The translations under genes and the position numbers were made by a program. Of a DNA stretch of 64,000 bases, positions 33,511 through 41,827 are shown piece by piece (positions within the stretch are counted from its first letter, which is position 1; each line of letters starts with the position of its first letter). The stretch is from assembly GCA_963974595.1 (NCBI GenBank), contig CAXBDA010000002.1, positions 27,279-91,278 on the forward strand. Reading direction: 5' to 3'. The notes below the pieces were generated by a model, which did not search any database, was not told where the DNA came from, and saw only the letters and a program-made list of their open reading frames with translations. This DNA comes from PZPK01 sp963974595. GTDB taxonomy: Bacteria > Pseudomonadota > Gammaproteobacteria > Pseudomonadales > Oleiphilaceae.

Positions 33511-36117
33511 TTATGAGTCAATGTCTTCTATTTTTAGGGGAAGGCTTATAGTAAAAATACTCCCCTGATTTTTTATACTTGCAACTTTAATGTCACCTTT
33601 GTGTTTTTCAACGACTACCTTTACAAAGTTTAGACCTAGGCCAGCACCTTTATTGCCAGTCACTTCTGAGTTTTTTTGTCTATGAAACCGTTTAAATATA
33701 TGTGGTAATTCTTGCTCTTCAATACCGTAACCTTGGTCTGATATGTTTATATCTAAGCTGTTGGGCTTTGCGCTTAACTCAATGATTACTTTTGTGTTTT
33801 CAGGGCTATATTTAATTGAGTTGGATAGCAGGTTGGTCAGCATTCTTTCTATTAGCTCAGCGTTACCTTTGATCCAGATTGGCTCAAGCTCTTCAATATG
33901 AATGTCCATGTGTTTTGCTGAGGCTTGAGCAATAACAGAGTCAATACTATTTTCAATCGTATTAATTATGTCGAATTCATAAAATTGTTGTTCTGATATT
34001 TGTTCTGCACGGGTTATTTGTAAAAATTGGTCAGATAAGCTGAGGCTGCGTTTGGCATGGTGCGCCAGCTTATCAATAATGTTCGGATCCAAGGATGCAT
34101 TTTGCTCGGTCAAGGTATTTAACATAGCAAGCTGAGAGACAAGAGGAGAGCGAACATCATGTGACAAAAAGTCGATTAACTGGTTTTTTTCACGCTGTTG
34201 TTCTCGAATAGAGGTGATGTCGGAGAACGTGAGCATGAGGCCTGAGTCGCTTTTTTCATCGACAACAAAGGGAGAACAATGAATTAATATATCTTTCTGA
34301 TTAAGCTGAACTTCAACATTTATGTGCTTGCCTTGCATTAAAGAGGTAGACATTTTTTCATTTAATTCATTAAATATGCCAAGATCAAAAAGCGAGTGAA
34401 TTGAACGGCCAACCAATGATTCGTCTTCCTTGAACCAAACTTGTGCATGACTATTTGAAAATACAATAATGCCAAGAGGGTCAGTTACGATCACCGCATT
34501 CGGTATTTCTTCAAAACCCTTAGAGATAAAAGTCCGCATGTCTTGCATAGAACTGATAGCATCGCGTACTTGAGAAATTCTATTGGCTATTTTTTCGTAA
34601 GAGTGTTTTTTGTTGGATGTGCTTTTATCGTCTAATTTCAGCTTATCTAAGTAGTTATGTATATCCTCTAAATTAGCCTTAGCGTGCCATTCGAAACCAA
34701 TAAAGAAGTCGGCATCTAAGTTTTGGTTACTACGCTTACTTAAATAAAAAGTACTAATGTTGCCATGATGGCGCCATTTTTGATGAGTATCATTAAATTC
34801 AAGTTTCTCATTGGCATGATCTGACTTGGTTAACACGGATTTATTTTTAAATAGAATGAATTCTTGTGGCTTTAGCAAGGATTTTAAACTGGAAAAAAGA
34901 ATCTCAGCACTATGTTGGCGGGTATCTCGAAATACAATGGCAGGCTCATTTTGCAGTTTTTCCAGCTCATTGTTCAAGAAACCATTTAAATGGCGCATTC
35001 GTTGCCAACTCCATAAGGGATAAGCGAGCAATATGCCAATAACGCTATTAATTGGGGGGAACCATGTATCATCTAAGGCTAGAAGGCCATAGCTGAAGAG
35101 TAATACCATACCAACTAATAATATGCTGAATGGCATAACAAGTGTGGGTTTCAGTCTCGGGAAAACTAGTATAGGAATTAAAATAAACGCAAAGGTTAAT
35201 AGGTAGGCCCAGAGTTTATCGACTGGTGTAATGGCTGTCTGGGTAATTAGTGCAGAGTATGCATTTGCATGTAGCTCAACACCTGACATTGGATTAGTTA
35301 CTTGAGAAACCGGAGTGGGGATGATGTCTCCAAGACCTGGAGCCGTTGCACCAATTAATACAGTTTTGTCTCTGAAAGCGTCTGCAGGAATCTGGTTAAG
35401 CATAACATCGACATAACTATAACTTGGAAAAGTACCGCTTGGGCCTGCAAAGGGAATTAAACGATATTGTGTATTAACGGATATGTAAGGTGCTGAATTT
35501 AGATTCTCATGCTTTCTAAGGTATTGGATCATGGGATTAATTTCACTTGCCATGGCCATAGATAAGCTAGGCCAATAAGCATCGCCAACGCCTGTATTTA
35601 GATACAGCCCTCGTGCCAATCCATCTTGATCCAAGTCCACATGGACATGCCCCATTGCTTTGGCCGCATTGACTAAAGAGGGAATCGGCAGTATCTCGAC
35701 TAACGTGCCGTCACGTGTCAGTGCTTGAAGATGAAGAGGCAGCAGCACGTTGCCATTATTTTTAATTGCTTTTGCTAACAGTTCGTCATCTTCGGGGTGC
35801 GTTCTGCTACTTTCAGAAAATAAAATATCTAAGGCAATAAGTGCAGTATTATAGGTAGTAAGCTTATCTATTAGCTGGGCATGCAGTGCGCGTCGCCATG
35901 GCCACTGACCAATGCTACTTAGGCTTTTTTCATCAATAGCGATAATAACTGTATTTTCTTCAACTGGTGCTTTATTGAACGTGATCGCCGTATCGTAAGC
36001 GAGTAAGTCCAAGCGTTTTGCTGCCTGTGAATAGACCAAAAAACCACTAATCAGGATCAAAAAAAAGGTTAGTAAGTACTGCTCATAAGGTCGTGGTTCA
36101 TCGAAGTTATTGGCCAT
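33511..36117 (-). CDS. CHASE2-PAS sensor histidine kinase
   Basis: An 868-residue membrane kinase. After one N-terminal helix (LLTFFLILISGFLVY) comes a periplasmic CHASE2 domain (~30-300; IIAIDEKSLSSIGQWPWRR and VLIGATAPGLGDIIPTPV are characteristic), then three hydrophobic helices (~305-370), a linker, a PAS domain (~545-630; NAVIVTDPLGIIVFSNSHA), HisKA with phospho-His653 in FLSHDVRSPL, and an ATPase domain with NLLSNSIKYSP, DQGYGIEEQELPHIFKRF and GAGLGLNF. It sits in an operon behind a LysM-FecR protein and an OmpR-type regulator, which is presumably its partner. The ligand is unknown. Confidence 0.93.
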   Translation of the reverse strand: MANNFDEPRPYEQYLLTFFLILISGFLVYSQAAKRLDLLAYDTAITFNKAPVEENTVIIAIDEKSLSSIGQWPWRRALHAQLIDKLTTYNTALIALDILFSESSRTHPEDDELLAKAIKNNGNVLLPLHLQALTRDGTLVEILPIPSLVNAAKAMGHVHVDLDQDGLARGLYLNTGVGDAYWPSLSMAMASEINPMIQYLRKHENLNSAPYISVNTQYRLIPFAGPSGTFPSYSYVDVMLNQIPADAFRDKTVLIGATAPGLGDIIPTPVSQVTNPMSGVELHANAYSALITQTAITPVDKLWAYLLTFAFILIPILVFPRLKPTLVMPFSILLVGMVLLFSYGLLALDDTWFPPINSVIGILLAYPLWSWQRMRHLNGFLNNELEKLQNEPAIVFRDTRQHSAEILFSSLKSLLKPQEFILFKNKSVLTKSDHANEKLEFNDTHQKWRHHGNISTFYLSKRSNQNLDADFFIGFEWHAKANLEDIHNYLDKLKLDDKSTSNKKHSYEKIANRISQVRDAISSMQDMRTFISKGFEEIPNAVIVTDPLGIIVFSNSHAQVWFKEDESLVGRSIHSLFDLGIFNELNEKMSTSLMQGKHINVEVQLNQKDILIHCSPFVVDEKSDSGLMLTFSDITSIREQQREKNQLIDFLSHDVRSPLVSQLAMLNTLTEQNASLDPNIIDKLAHHAKRSLSLSDQFLQITRAEQISEQQFYEFDIINTIENSIDSVIAQASAKHMDIHIEELEPIWIKGNAELIERMLTNLLSNSIKYSPENTKVIIELSAKPNSLDINISDQGYGIEEQELPHIFKRFHRQKNSEVTGNKGAGLGLNFVKVVVEKHKGDIKVASIKNQGSIFTISLPLKIEDIDS

Positions 36118-36151
36118 AAATTAGTCGTCAGGCTATGTTTTGTGGTTGCAT

Positions 36152-37807
36152 TTATTTAGGCTCGATAAGGATTTCTTGGATAGGCCCAAACTTTGAAGAA
36201 TATAAATTGTTGCCAATGCCTTTGACACGCGCATAGTACCGTTTCCCTGGATTAAGCAATAAATGTGCTCGTGGTTTGTTTAACTTTTCTTCTTTCAGCG
36301 TGGTAGAAAAATCGATTCTATCTGAAACCTGAAGAATGTAACCTTTTGCATTGGCAACAGGAGACCAGAATAAACCGACTTGTTTATCTAGGTAGTTAAC
36401 ACTTAATATTTGAATGGGTGGCAGCCAACCTTTAACATTAAACTTATAACTGTCACTAAAGCTTAATTCAGTATTATTAGTTAAGCTTGCAATTCGCCAA
36501 AAATATTGTCCTGGTATTAAAGGGGCTTTTAAGGTGACTTCATTTGTTTTTGAGAATTCATTTTCAGTAATTAAAGCGGCGAACTCTTTATCAAGCGCAA
36601 TATCTAAACGACTCAATACCTGAGTTGAGGTTTTTAGTGGATAATCCCATGAGAATGAAGGTGTCGATTCCTCTACAATCGCACCATCCAAGGGTCCCAG
36701 TAACTGCACTTTTACAGCGCCAATATCAACTGATAACTTACTGACAGTGTCTGTGCCTTTGTAACCGCTTGAATTTATACTTCGCACGGCAAGTTCGTAA
36801 TCACCATTTTTAATCTGATCGATTTCTAGGCTGGTATCATTTTGTGTATTGCGTTGAATTAGTTTCCCATCTTTATTATTTTCAGTTAATTGAACTTGGT
36901 AAGCGCTGGCATCTCTACTCTTTTCCCATTTTATTGTTACGGGTAGTTTATTTATTTTTTCTTGAGCAACCTGAGTTTTGGGTGGCGCGGGGAGATCAAT
37001 GATTTCTATGAGTGGGCTACCATCTTTTATGGTCGCGCCTTTTCCGGCATTGACCATAACTTGACCGTGTTTACCTGAAAATTCAACCGTACCTTCAAGG
37101 ACTTCTAATTGTGTTTGTTTTTCTGTGCTATGCAATCTAAATTCAGTCCCTCTTACAGCGGCAACAGCAGACGGCGTTTTAATTTCATATCTCGAGCCTT
37201 TAACAAGAGGGGGAATGTCCGTTGTCAGAGAGCCTCTTTTTAAACGAAGTCGTGTATCGACCATGCCGGTTTTTCCGAAGTGGGAAAGTTTGTTAAAAAC
37301 AAGGTTTGAATTTTCTTCTAAACGGATAGTGGAACTGTCGGCAAACTCAATGACAACATTACCCTTACGTGTTGCAATTTCATCACCGACTCGAATAAGC
37401 ATGTCTTGCTTGAGTATTTCATAACGGCTTGAACTGGCTTTTTTGATCTGTACGCTGCCTGTTAAGGTCATTACCTTTGCTGGTTTTGGCTGATGTTTTA
37501 GCCAGTGCATAGGTATTTTTACAATAGAGCCAGGAGCAATGTTTGCAAGTTGATCAATTCGGTTGTGCTTAACGACATCACTCCAGGTATATTTATGGTT
37601 GAGCAAGCTTAAGCTGATTTCTTGGAGTGTATCACCAGGACGAAGTGTGTAGTGCCATTCTTCCATGCCATTGTCTTTTGCATGAGAAGTCCCCGCGTTG
37701 GAAAAAACAAGCATAGCAATACATAGAAACTGAAGTACAAATAAGCTAATTACCGGGCGTTTTATGGTAGTTAATCTAGTCAGCTTTAAGACATTTAAAG
37801 TTTGCAT
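36152..37807 (-). CDS. LysM-FecR periplasmic protein
   Basis: A 551-residue exported protein with a long signal segment (residues ~18-43, probably cut after TSHA). It has a LysM peptidoglycan-binding domain (~48-100; YTLRPGDTLQEISLSLL), a FecR domain (~115-245; IRVGDEIATRKGNVVIEFAD, TPSAVAAVRGTEFRL, LEVLEGTVEF) and about 250 residues of fibronectin-like repeats (AYQVQLTE, YFWRIASL, GYILQVSD, YYARVKGI). Proteins with this layout are often encoded beside CHASE2 sensors. Cell-wall tethered sensing or ligand presentation to the neighbouring CHASE2 kinase is inferred, not shown. It lies 34 bases before the kinase gene. Confidence 0.9.
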   Translation of the reverse strand: MQTLNVLKLTRLTTIKRPVISLFVLQFLCIAMLVFSNAGTSHAKDNGMEEWHYTLRPGDTLQEISLSLLNHKYTWSDVVKHNRIDQLANIAPGSIVKIPMHWLKHQPKPAKVMTLTGSVQIKKASSSRYEILKQDMLIRVGDEIATRKGNVVIEFADSSTIRLEENSNLVFNKLSHFGKTGMVDTRLRLKRGSLTTDIPPLVKGSRYEIKTPSAVAAVRGTEFRLHSTEKQTQLEVLEGTVEFSGKHGQVMVNAGKGATIKDGSPLIEIIDLPAPPKTQVAQEKINKLPVTIKWEKSRDASAYQVQLTENNKDGKLIQRNTQNDTSLEIDQIKNGDYELAVRSINSSGYKGTDTVSKLSVDIGAVKVQLLGPLDGAIVEESTPSFSWDYPLKTSTQVLSRLDIALDKEFAALITENEFSKTNEVTLKAPLIPGQYFWRIASLTNNTELSFSDSYKFNVKGWLPPIQILSVNYLDKQVGLFWSPVANAKGYILQVSDRIDFSTTLKEEKLNKPRAHLLLNPGKRYYARVKGIGNNLYSSKFGPIQEILIEPK

Positions 37808-37832
37808 TCAGTTTTCTCTATGGCGTTAAGTA

Positions 37833-38522
37833 TTATTCAGAGACCCTTTCTAACCGGTAGCCGTGCTGGTAAACCGTTTTTACTCTAAAACCATTTTCCG
37901 GTTTTATATTGAGCTTTCTGCGCAATCGACTGACATGTGTATCGACAGTTCGGGTATTTATATCCATCGAAATTCCCCAGACTCGCTCCAGGAGGAAGTC
38001 TCTGGAAAGTAAACGGCCTATGTTTTGAAACATAAAAACCGCGAGGTCAAAGTCTTTGTCAGTTAGCGTTACTAATTCACCAGAAACTGCAATGGTTCGT
38101 TTGCTGATGTTAATATCATAAGGGCCAATAACAAGGTTTTCCTGTTCTTCTGTTTCATTGCCGATACGCCTGCTTAAGGCGGTTAATCGTGCTTTTAGCT
38201 CGCCAGCTCTTGCCGGTTTAACGAGGTAGTCATCAGCACCGACTTCAAGAGCGGTAATAATATCAGCCTCGCTGTCTCTGGACGTTAAGAAAATAACGGG
38301 GATGCGCCAATTAAGCTGTGACCTGATTGTTTTAAGTACTTCTGTCCCTTCGGTATCAGGAAGCTGCCAGTCAAGAATGAGTAAATCATAGCTATTATGT
38401 AGCACCGCATATATGAAAGACTTTCCTGTATGAAAATATTCACAATTATGTTGTGCCTTCACAAGTAGATCGCTCAAGCTTTTTGCTTGATCAATTTCAT
38501 CTTCTAATAACGCAATTTTCAT
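37833..38522 (-). CDS. OmpR/PhoB-family response regulator
   Basis: A 229-residue two-component regulator. The receiver domain opens KIALLEDEIDQAKS, the phosphoacceptor is in LLILDWQLPDTEG, and FLTSR and DDYLVKPA follow. The C-terminal winged helix has TDKDFDLAVFMFQNIGRLLSRDFLLERVWG and TRTVDTHVSRLRRKL. The ATG at 38522 has AGGTG upstream at good spacing; GTG/ATG codons just before are less likely. It is the first gene of the operon with the LysM-FecR protein and CHASE2 kinase, so it is the probable cognate regulator. Confidence 0.93.
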   Translation of the reverse strand: MKIALLEDEIDQAKSLSDLLVKAQHNCEYFHTGKSFIYAVLHNSYDLLILDWQLPDTEGTEVLKTIRSQLNWRIPVIFLTSRDSEADIITALEVGADDYLVKPARAGELKARLTALSRRIGNETEEQENLVIGPYDINISKRTIAVSGELVTLTDKDFDLAVFMFQNIGRLLSRDFLLERVWGISMDINTRTVDTHVSRLRRKLNIKPENGFRVKTVYQHGYRLERVSE

Positions 38523-38778
38523 CCACATCACCTAAAAATAAGTATTTATTCCCCGTTAATTTAGTGTAGATGATTTTTTGATATTTTCTTTTTAAAATGA
38601 ATGACTAATATCATCCTTGCAGAATAATGTTTATAAGTCATCCTTATCTATGTGATACTTTGTAAGCATTTATTAAGTAAGGGTGATCTACATCGTAGTC
38701 GTAAGCTGATAAGATTAAATTTATTGTCTTTGGCTGTTAAATTGAATGGTATAAAAAAGTTTTTGGGGCTTTAAGTTT

Positions 38779-39102
38779 ATGAGTAGAGAAGAAGCTATAC
38801 GGCGCGTATTAAGTAATAATTTTAGATGCGACTACCTAGAAGTTCTTAATGAAAGTCACCAACACAGTGTACCTGAAAATTCTGAAACACATTTTAAAGT
38901 CACCATCGTGTCAGAGGATTTTATAGATAAGTCAAAAGTATCACGGCACCAATCCATTTATGCGCTAACGCAAAAAATGATGGCAGAGGGTTTGCATGCC
39001 TTGGCTTTACATACATACGTACCAAGCGAATGGCAAACGATAAATAGCCTTTCACCAATATCACCTAATTGTATGGGTGGCTCAAAGAGCGTTAATCACT
39101 AG
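38779..39102 (+). CDS. bolA: BolA family protein
   Basis: A 107-residue BolA-like protein: LEVLNESHQHSVPENSETHFKV, then IVSEDF, SRHQSIYALTQ and GLHALALHTYVPSEW. These are the class II KH-like fold and the conserved His and HxY positions of BolA. BolA proteins bind monothiol glutaredoxins and iron-sulfur clusters and influence cell shape. The length fits BolA (105) rather than the shorter IbaG. yciO begins nine bases after it, so the two probably share a transcript. Confidence 0.92.
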   Translation: MSREEAIRRVLSNNFRCDYLEVLNESHQHSVPENSETHFKVTIVSEDFIDKSKVSRHQSIYALTQKMMAEGLHALALHTYVPSEWQTINSLSPISPNCMGGSKSVNH

Positions 39103-39111
39103 GACTATTTT

Positions 39112-39732
39112 ATGAGTCAGTTTTTCCAGATTCACCCAGAAAACCCACAAGCTCGTTTGATCAAACAATCGGTTGAAATTATAGAGAAGGGCGGTGTTGT
39201 GGCGTATCCAACAGACTCTGCTTATGCTTTGGGGTGTCATTTGGGTGATAAACGAGCAGCGGATAAAATCAGGCAGATTCGTCGGCTTAATGAAAAGCAT
39301 AATTTCACGCTTATTTGTCGTGACTTATCTGACATCGCGTTGTATGCAAAGCTGGATAACTCTCAATATCGTCAAATTAAAGCCCACACGCCTGGGCCTT
39401 ATACCTTTATTCTCGATGCAACGAGTGAAGTGCCAAGGCGCTTAATGAACCCCAAGCGTCGACAAATTGGTATCCGCATACCGAATAATTTAATTGCCTT
39501 AGCGCTGCTTGAAGAGCTTGGTCAGCCCATTATGAGTACCACGCTTATTTTGCCTGGTGACGATGTACCAATGACGGATCCTTATGAAATTCGGTCGATG
39601 CTCGAACATACGCTGGATCTCGTAATAGATGGTGGTTTTTGTGGTTTTGAGCCAAGCTCTGTCGTTGACCTTTCTACGGAGCAGGCATCAATTATTCGAA
39701 GAGGTTGTGGTGATGTTTCTGCTTTTGAATAG
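39112..39732 (+). CDS. yciO: YciO, YrdC/Sua5-type threonylcarbamoyl-AMP synthase paralogue
   Basis: A 206-residue YrdC-fold protein: GGVVAYPTDSAYALGCH, KHNFTLICRDLSDIALYAK, TPGPYTFILDAT, PKRRQIGIRIPN, SSVVDLS and the terminal IIRRGCGD. Asn/His and long-length differences from TsaC point to the YciO subgroup. YrdC-type enzymes make threonylcarbamoyl-AMP for tRNA t6A; YciO itself is poorly or conditionally active. AGGA precedes the ATG. It is downstream of bolA. Confidence 0.9.
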   Translation: MSQFFQIHPENPQARLIKQSVEIIEKGGVVAYPTDSAYALGCHLGDKRAADKIRQIRRLNEKHNFTLICRDLSDIALYAKLDNSQYRQIKAHTPGPYTFILDATSEVPRRLMNPKRRQIGIRIPNNLIALALLEELGQPIMSTTLILPGDDVPMTDPYEIRSMLEHTLDLVIDGGFCGFEPSSVVDLSTEQASIIRRGCGDVSAFE

Positions 39733-39733
39733 C

Positions 39734-40369
39734 TTATGCGTTTAGCACAAAATTAAAGTTATTCGGACTGATTGCTTCGGTATTTAGATCGGCTTTGCCA
39801 GGGTTTGTATTTTTGAGTGCTTCATATCTGTGTGCAATGTCATTTAGTTTGTTAAATTCATTTTGATCACTGATAAGTGAATTAAACAGTGTATTTTGTA
39901 CGCCATACACTTTAGAAATTTTAACGACGTTATCCACATATTTTAGAGTAGGTTCTTGCTGACTTAATTTATCAAATGAAGATTTGAATAATTTATTGTT
40001 GTTTAAATCCTGATTCAATTTTTCTAAATCTGAGGCAAGTAAAGAGCCTTGAAGTTCTATTTTTCCAAACGCATCTTTTTGAATCGCAAGCCTTGTATTA
40101 GGGTTTAGCTTATATTCCGCCAACTTATTTTTTAAGGTCTCATTTATAAAGGTTTTCTCTTGCCCTAATTCACCTTTAAAGCTTTCTACTTTCACTTTTT
40201 TTATCGGGTTAGCATTTTGCTGCATAAGTAATGTGACTGCATCATCCGTCAAAATTTTACGTTGCTTATCTTGAGGTGCCTGGTCCTGAGAATTACTTTG
40301 TTGCTTCGCTTCTTGTTGTTTTAGCTGCTGGGGGATCTGAAGAGCTTGCTCTGTTGTAAGTTGAGACAT
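39734..40369 (-). CDS. Hypothetical protein, Gln/Asn/Lys-rich
   Basis: A 211-residue soluble protein with no signal peptide or membrane segment. The N-terminus is Gln-rich and low-complexity (QQLKQQEAKQQSNSQDQAPQ). The rest is a mixed charged domain with short conserved-looking pieces such as NPNTRLAIQKDAFGKIELQG. No catalytic motif or family is recognised. Its stop lies one base from the yciO stop (convergent). It is read as a real gene from its length, start codon and coherent codon use; it may be lineage-specific. Confidence 0.6.
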   Translation of the reverse strand: MSQLTTEQALQIPQQLKQQEAKQQSNSQDQAPQDKQRKILTDDAVTLLMQQNANPIKKVKVESFKGELGQEKTFINETLKNKLAEYKLNPNTRLAIQKDAFGKIELQGSLLASDLEKLNQDLNNNKLFKSSFDKLSQQEPTLKYVDNVVKISKVYGVQNTLFNSLISDQNEFNKLNDIAHRYEALKNTNPGKADLNTEAISPNNFNFVLNA

Positions 40370-40450
40370 AATTTTGACCTTTTATCCTTAGCTCGGGCAA
40401 TCTCTGTCCGGTTTTTGACACATGGTTTCGTATATAAGTGATTATGCAAA

Positions 40451-40458
40451 GCCGATAC
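40451..40458 (+). promoter_or_regulatory. Possible FliA (sigma-28) -10 element upstream of the MCP-like gene
   Basis: GCCGATAC matches the sigma-28 -10 consensus GCCGATAA in seven of eight positions. The upstream TATATAAG (40431-40438) is only a weak -35. A flagellar-type promoter would suit the chemoreceptor-like gene 172 bases downstream. Confidence 0.25.
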
Positions 40459-40630
40459 CAACCTTAAGTTTCGCTATTGATTATATTTATGTTCTAAATG
40501 AGAGGCGAGGGTAGAGCGCTAAGTAGTGGCAGCTTGCCTTCCATAGTCTACAATTTGTTTATCGCGCTCATCCGCTGTGAATTTGATTACGCACAGCACA
40601 GATATATTAACTATCTAATCGGTTTAAAGT

Positions 40631-41803
40631 ATGCCCTCAAAAAGTCAGTACAGACCTCCGCTTCTCCCTTACTTCTTGACGTTAGTCACGACACTTCTGT
40701 GTTTTTTTATAGAAACTGAATTGATATTTATCCCCGTTGTTATCACGGGAATGGTATGGGCATGGAATAATTATGCTTTATTTAAGAAGTACTCAACTTA
40801 TAGTGATAAAAGTGTTGTTGAATTAGATCAAGAAGATATCTCTCAATTTAAAGAGGAGGTTTATCAATGTATAAGTGGTCTTTTGAAGACGAATAATGAG
40901 CAGGCAATCAAAATAAAAAAACAGACTAATGAAAGTGTGGAGGCATTGACGACTAGTTTTACGGGCATTTCAAATAAATCTGATAGCCAGCGTTCTACAT
41001 TATTAGATATTGTTAACTTGGTGCATGGTAATAATTCTGGCAGCTCTAAAGGAGCAGATAATGAAATGTGCTTAAAAGAGTTTGCAAGTGACTTAATGGC
41101 TATTATTGATCAATACGTCGGTTTATTGGTTCAAGTAAGCGAAAAAAGTATTTCAGCCGTTCATAAAATTCAAGATATGTCGTCTTATTTTGAGCAAACA
41201 TTTTCGCTATTGGGTCAGATTCGAGGTATTGCGGATCAAACCAATTTACTGGCATTAAATGCCGCTATTGAAGCAGCAAGAGCTGGTGACGCAGGGCGTG
41301 GGTTTGCAGTTGTTGCAGATGAAGTGCGTACACTTTCACATAATTCCAATATATTGAACGATAAAATATTTGAAACATCAGAAAATACAAAAGTGGCTAT
41401 TCAGGATGTCAGTAATGTTGTGGCTGATATTGCATCTCTTGATATGAATATGGCCATTAATGCCAAAACTAAAGTGGATGCTATGTTGCTTCATTTGGAA
41501 ACAAATAATGAAAAAATTGAATCTGCAATGGATGAAGCCTCTAAGCAAACTAACGACTTAAAGTCGGATGTTGCAAATGCTGTGAGAACGTTACAATTTG
41601 CTGATTTAATTAGTCACGATATTAAAAACACTATGAACATAAATCAGCAGCTACTGGATAGGCTACAAAGCTTAAAGCAAGCAGATAATTACCTTGCTGT
41701 CAGTTCAATAAGTGAGTTGCTTCGTGAGATTAAGTTTGAGAAGGTAGCTGTCGAGCGCGATATAAACGGTAAAGCTGAACAATCTGATGTTTCTTTATTT
41801 TGA
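40631..41803 (+). CDS. Methyl-accepting chemotaxis-like protein lacking a sensor domain
   Basis: A 390-residue protein. Two closely spaced N-terminal hydrophobic helices (~11-25 and ~30-48) have no periplasmic loop worth the name. A cytoplasmic helical region follows, with the conserved MCP signalling hairpin tip at residues ~196-237 (IADQTNLLALNAAIEAARAG, RGFAVVADEVRTLS). After the tip comes VRTLQFADLISHDIKNTM, a QFxD motif also seen in other chemotaxis helpers. No HAMP domain is visible. The input is presumably through the membrane or the N-terminal cytoplasmic helices. It is followed 24 bases later by a REC-PP2C regulator gene, so the two are likely co-expressed. Confidence 0.87.
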   Translation: MPSKSQYRPPLLPYFLTLVTTLLCFFIETELIFIPVVITGMVWAWNNYALFKKYSTYSDKSVVELDQEDISQFKEEVYQCISGLLKTNNEQAIKIKKQTNESVEALTTSFTGISNKSDSQRSTLLDIVNLVHGNNSGSSKGADNEMCLKEFASDLMAIIDQYVGLLVQVSEKSISAVHKIQDMSSYFEQTFSLLGQIRGIADQTNLLALNAAIEAARAGDAGRGFAVVADEVRTLSHNSNILNDKIFETSENTKVAIQDVSNVVADIASLDMNMAINAKTKVDAMLLHLETNNEKIESAMDEASKQTNDLKSDVANAVRTLQFADLISHDIKNTMNINQQLLDRLQSLKQADNYLAVSSISELLREIKFEKVAVERDINGKAEQSDVSLF

Positions 41804-41827
41804 TTTTGTATTTATAGAAGAATAGTT

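Noticed and set aside
40498..40719. 73-codon plus-strand reading frame
   Set aside because: It overlaps the start of the MCP-like gene in another frame and has no ribosome site or homology signal.
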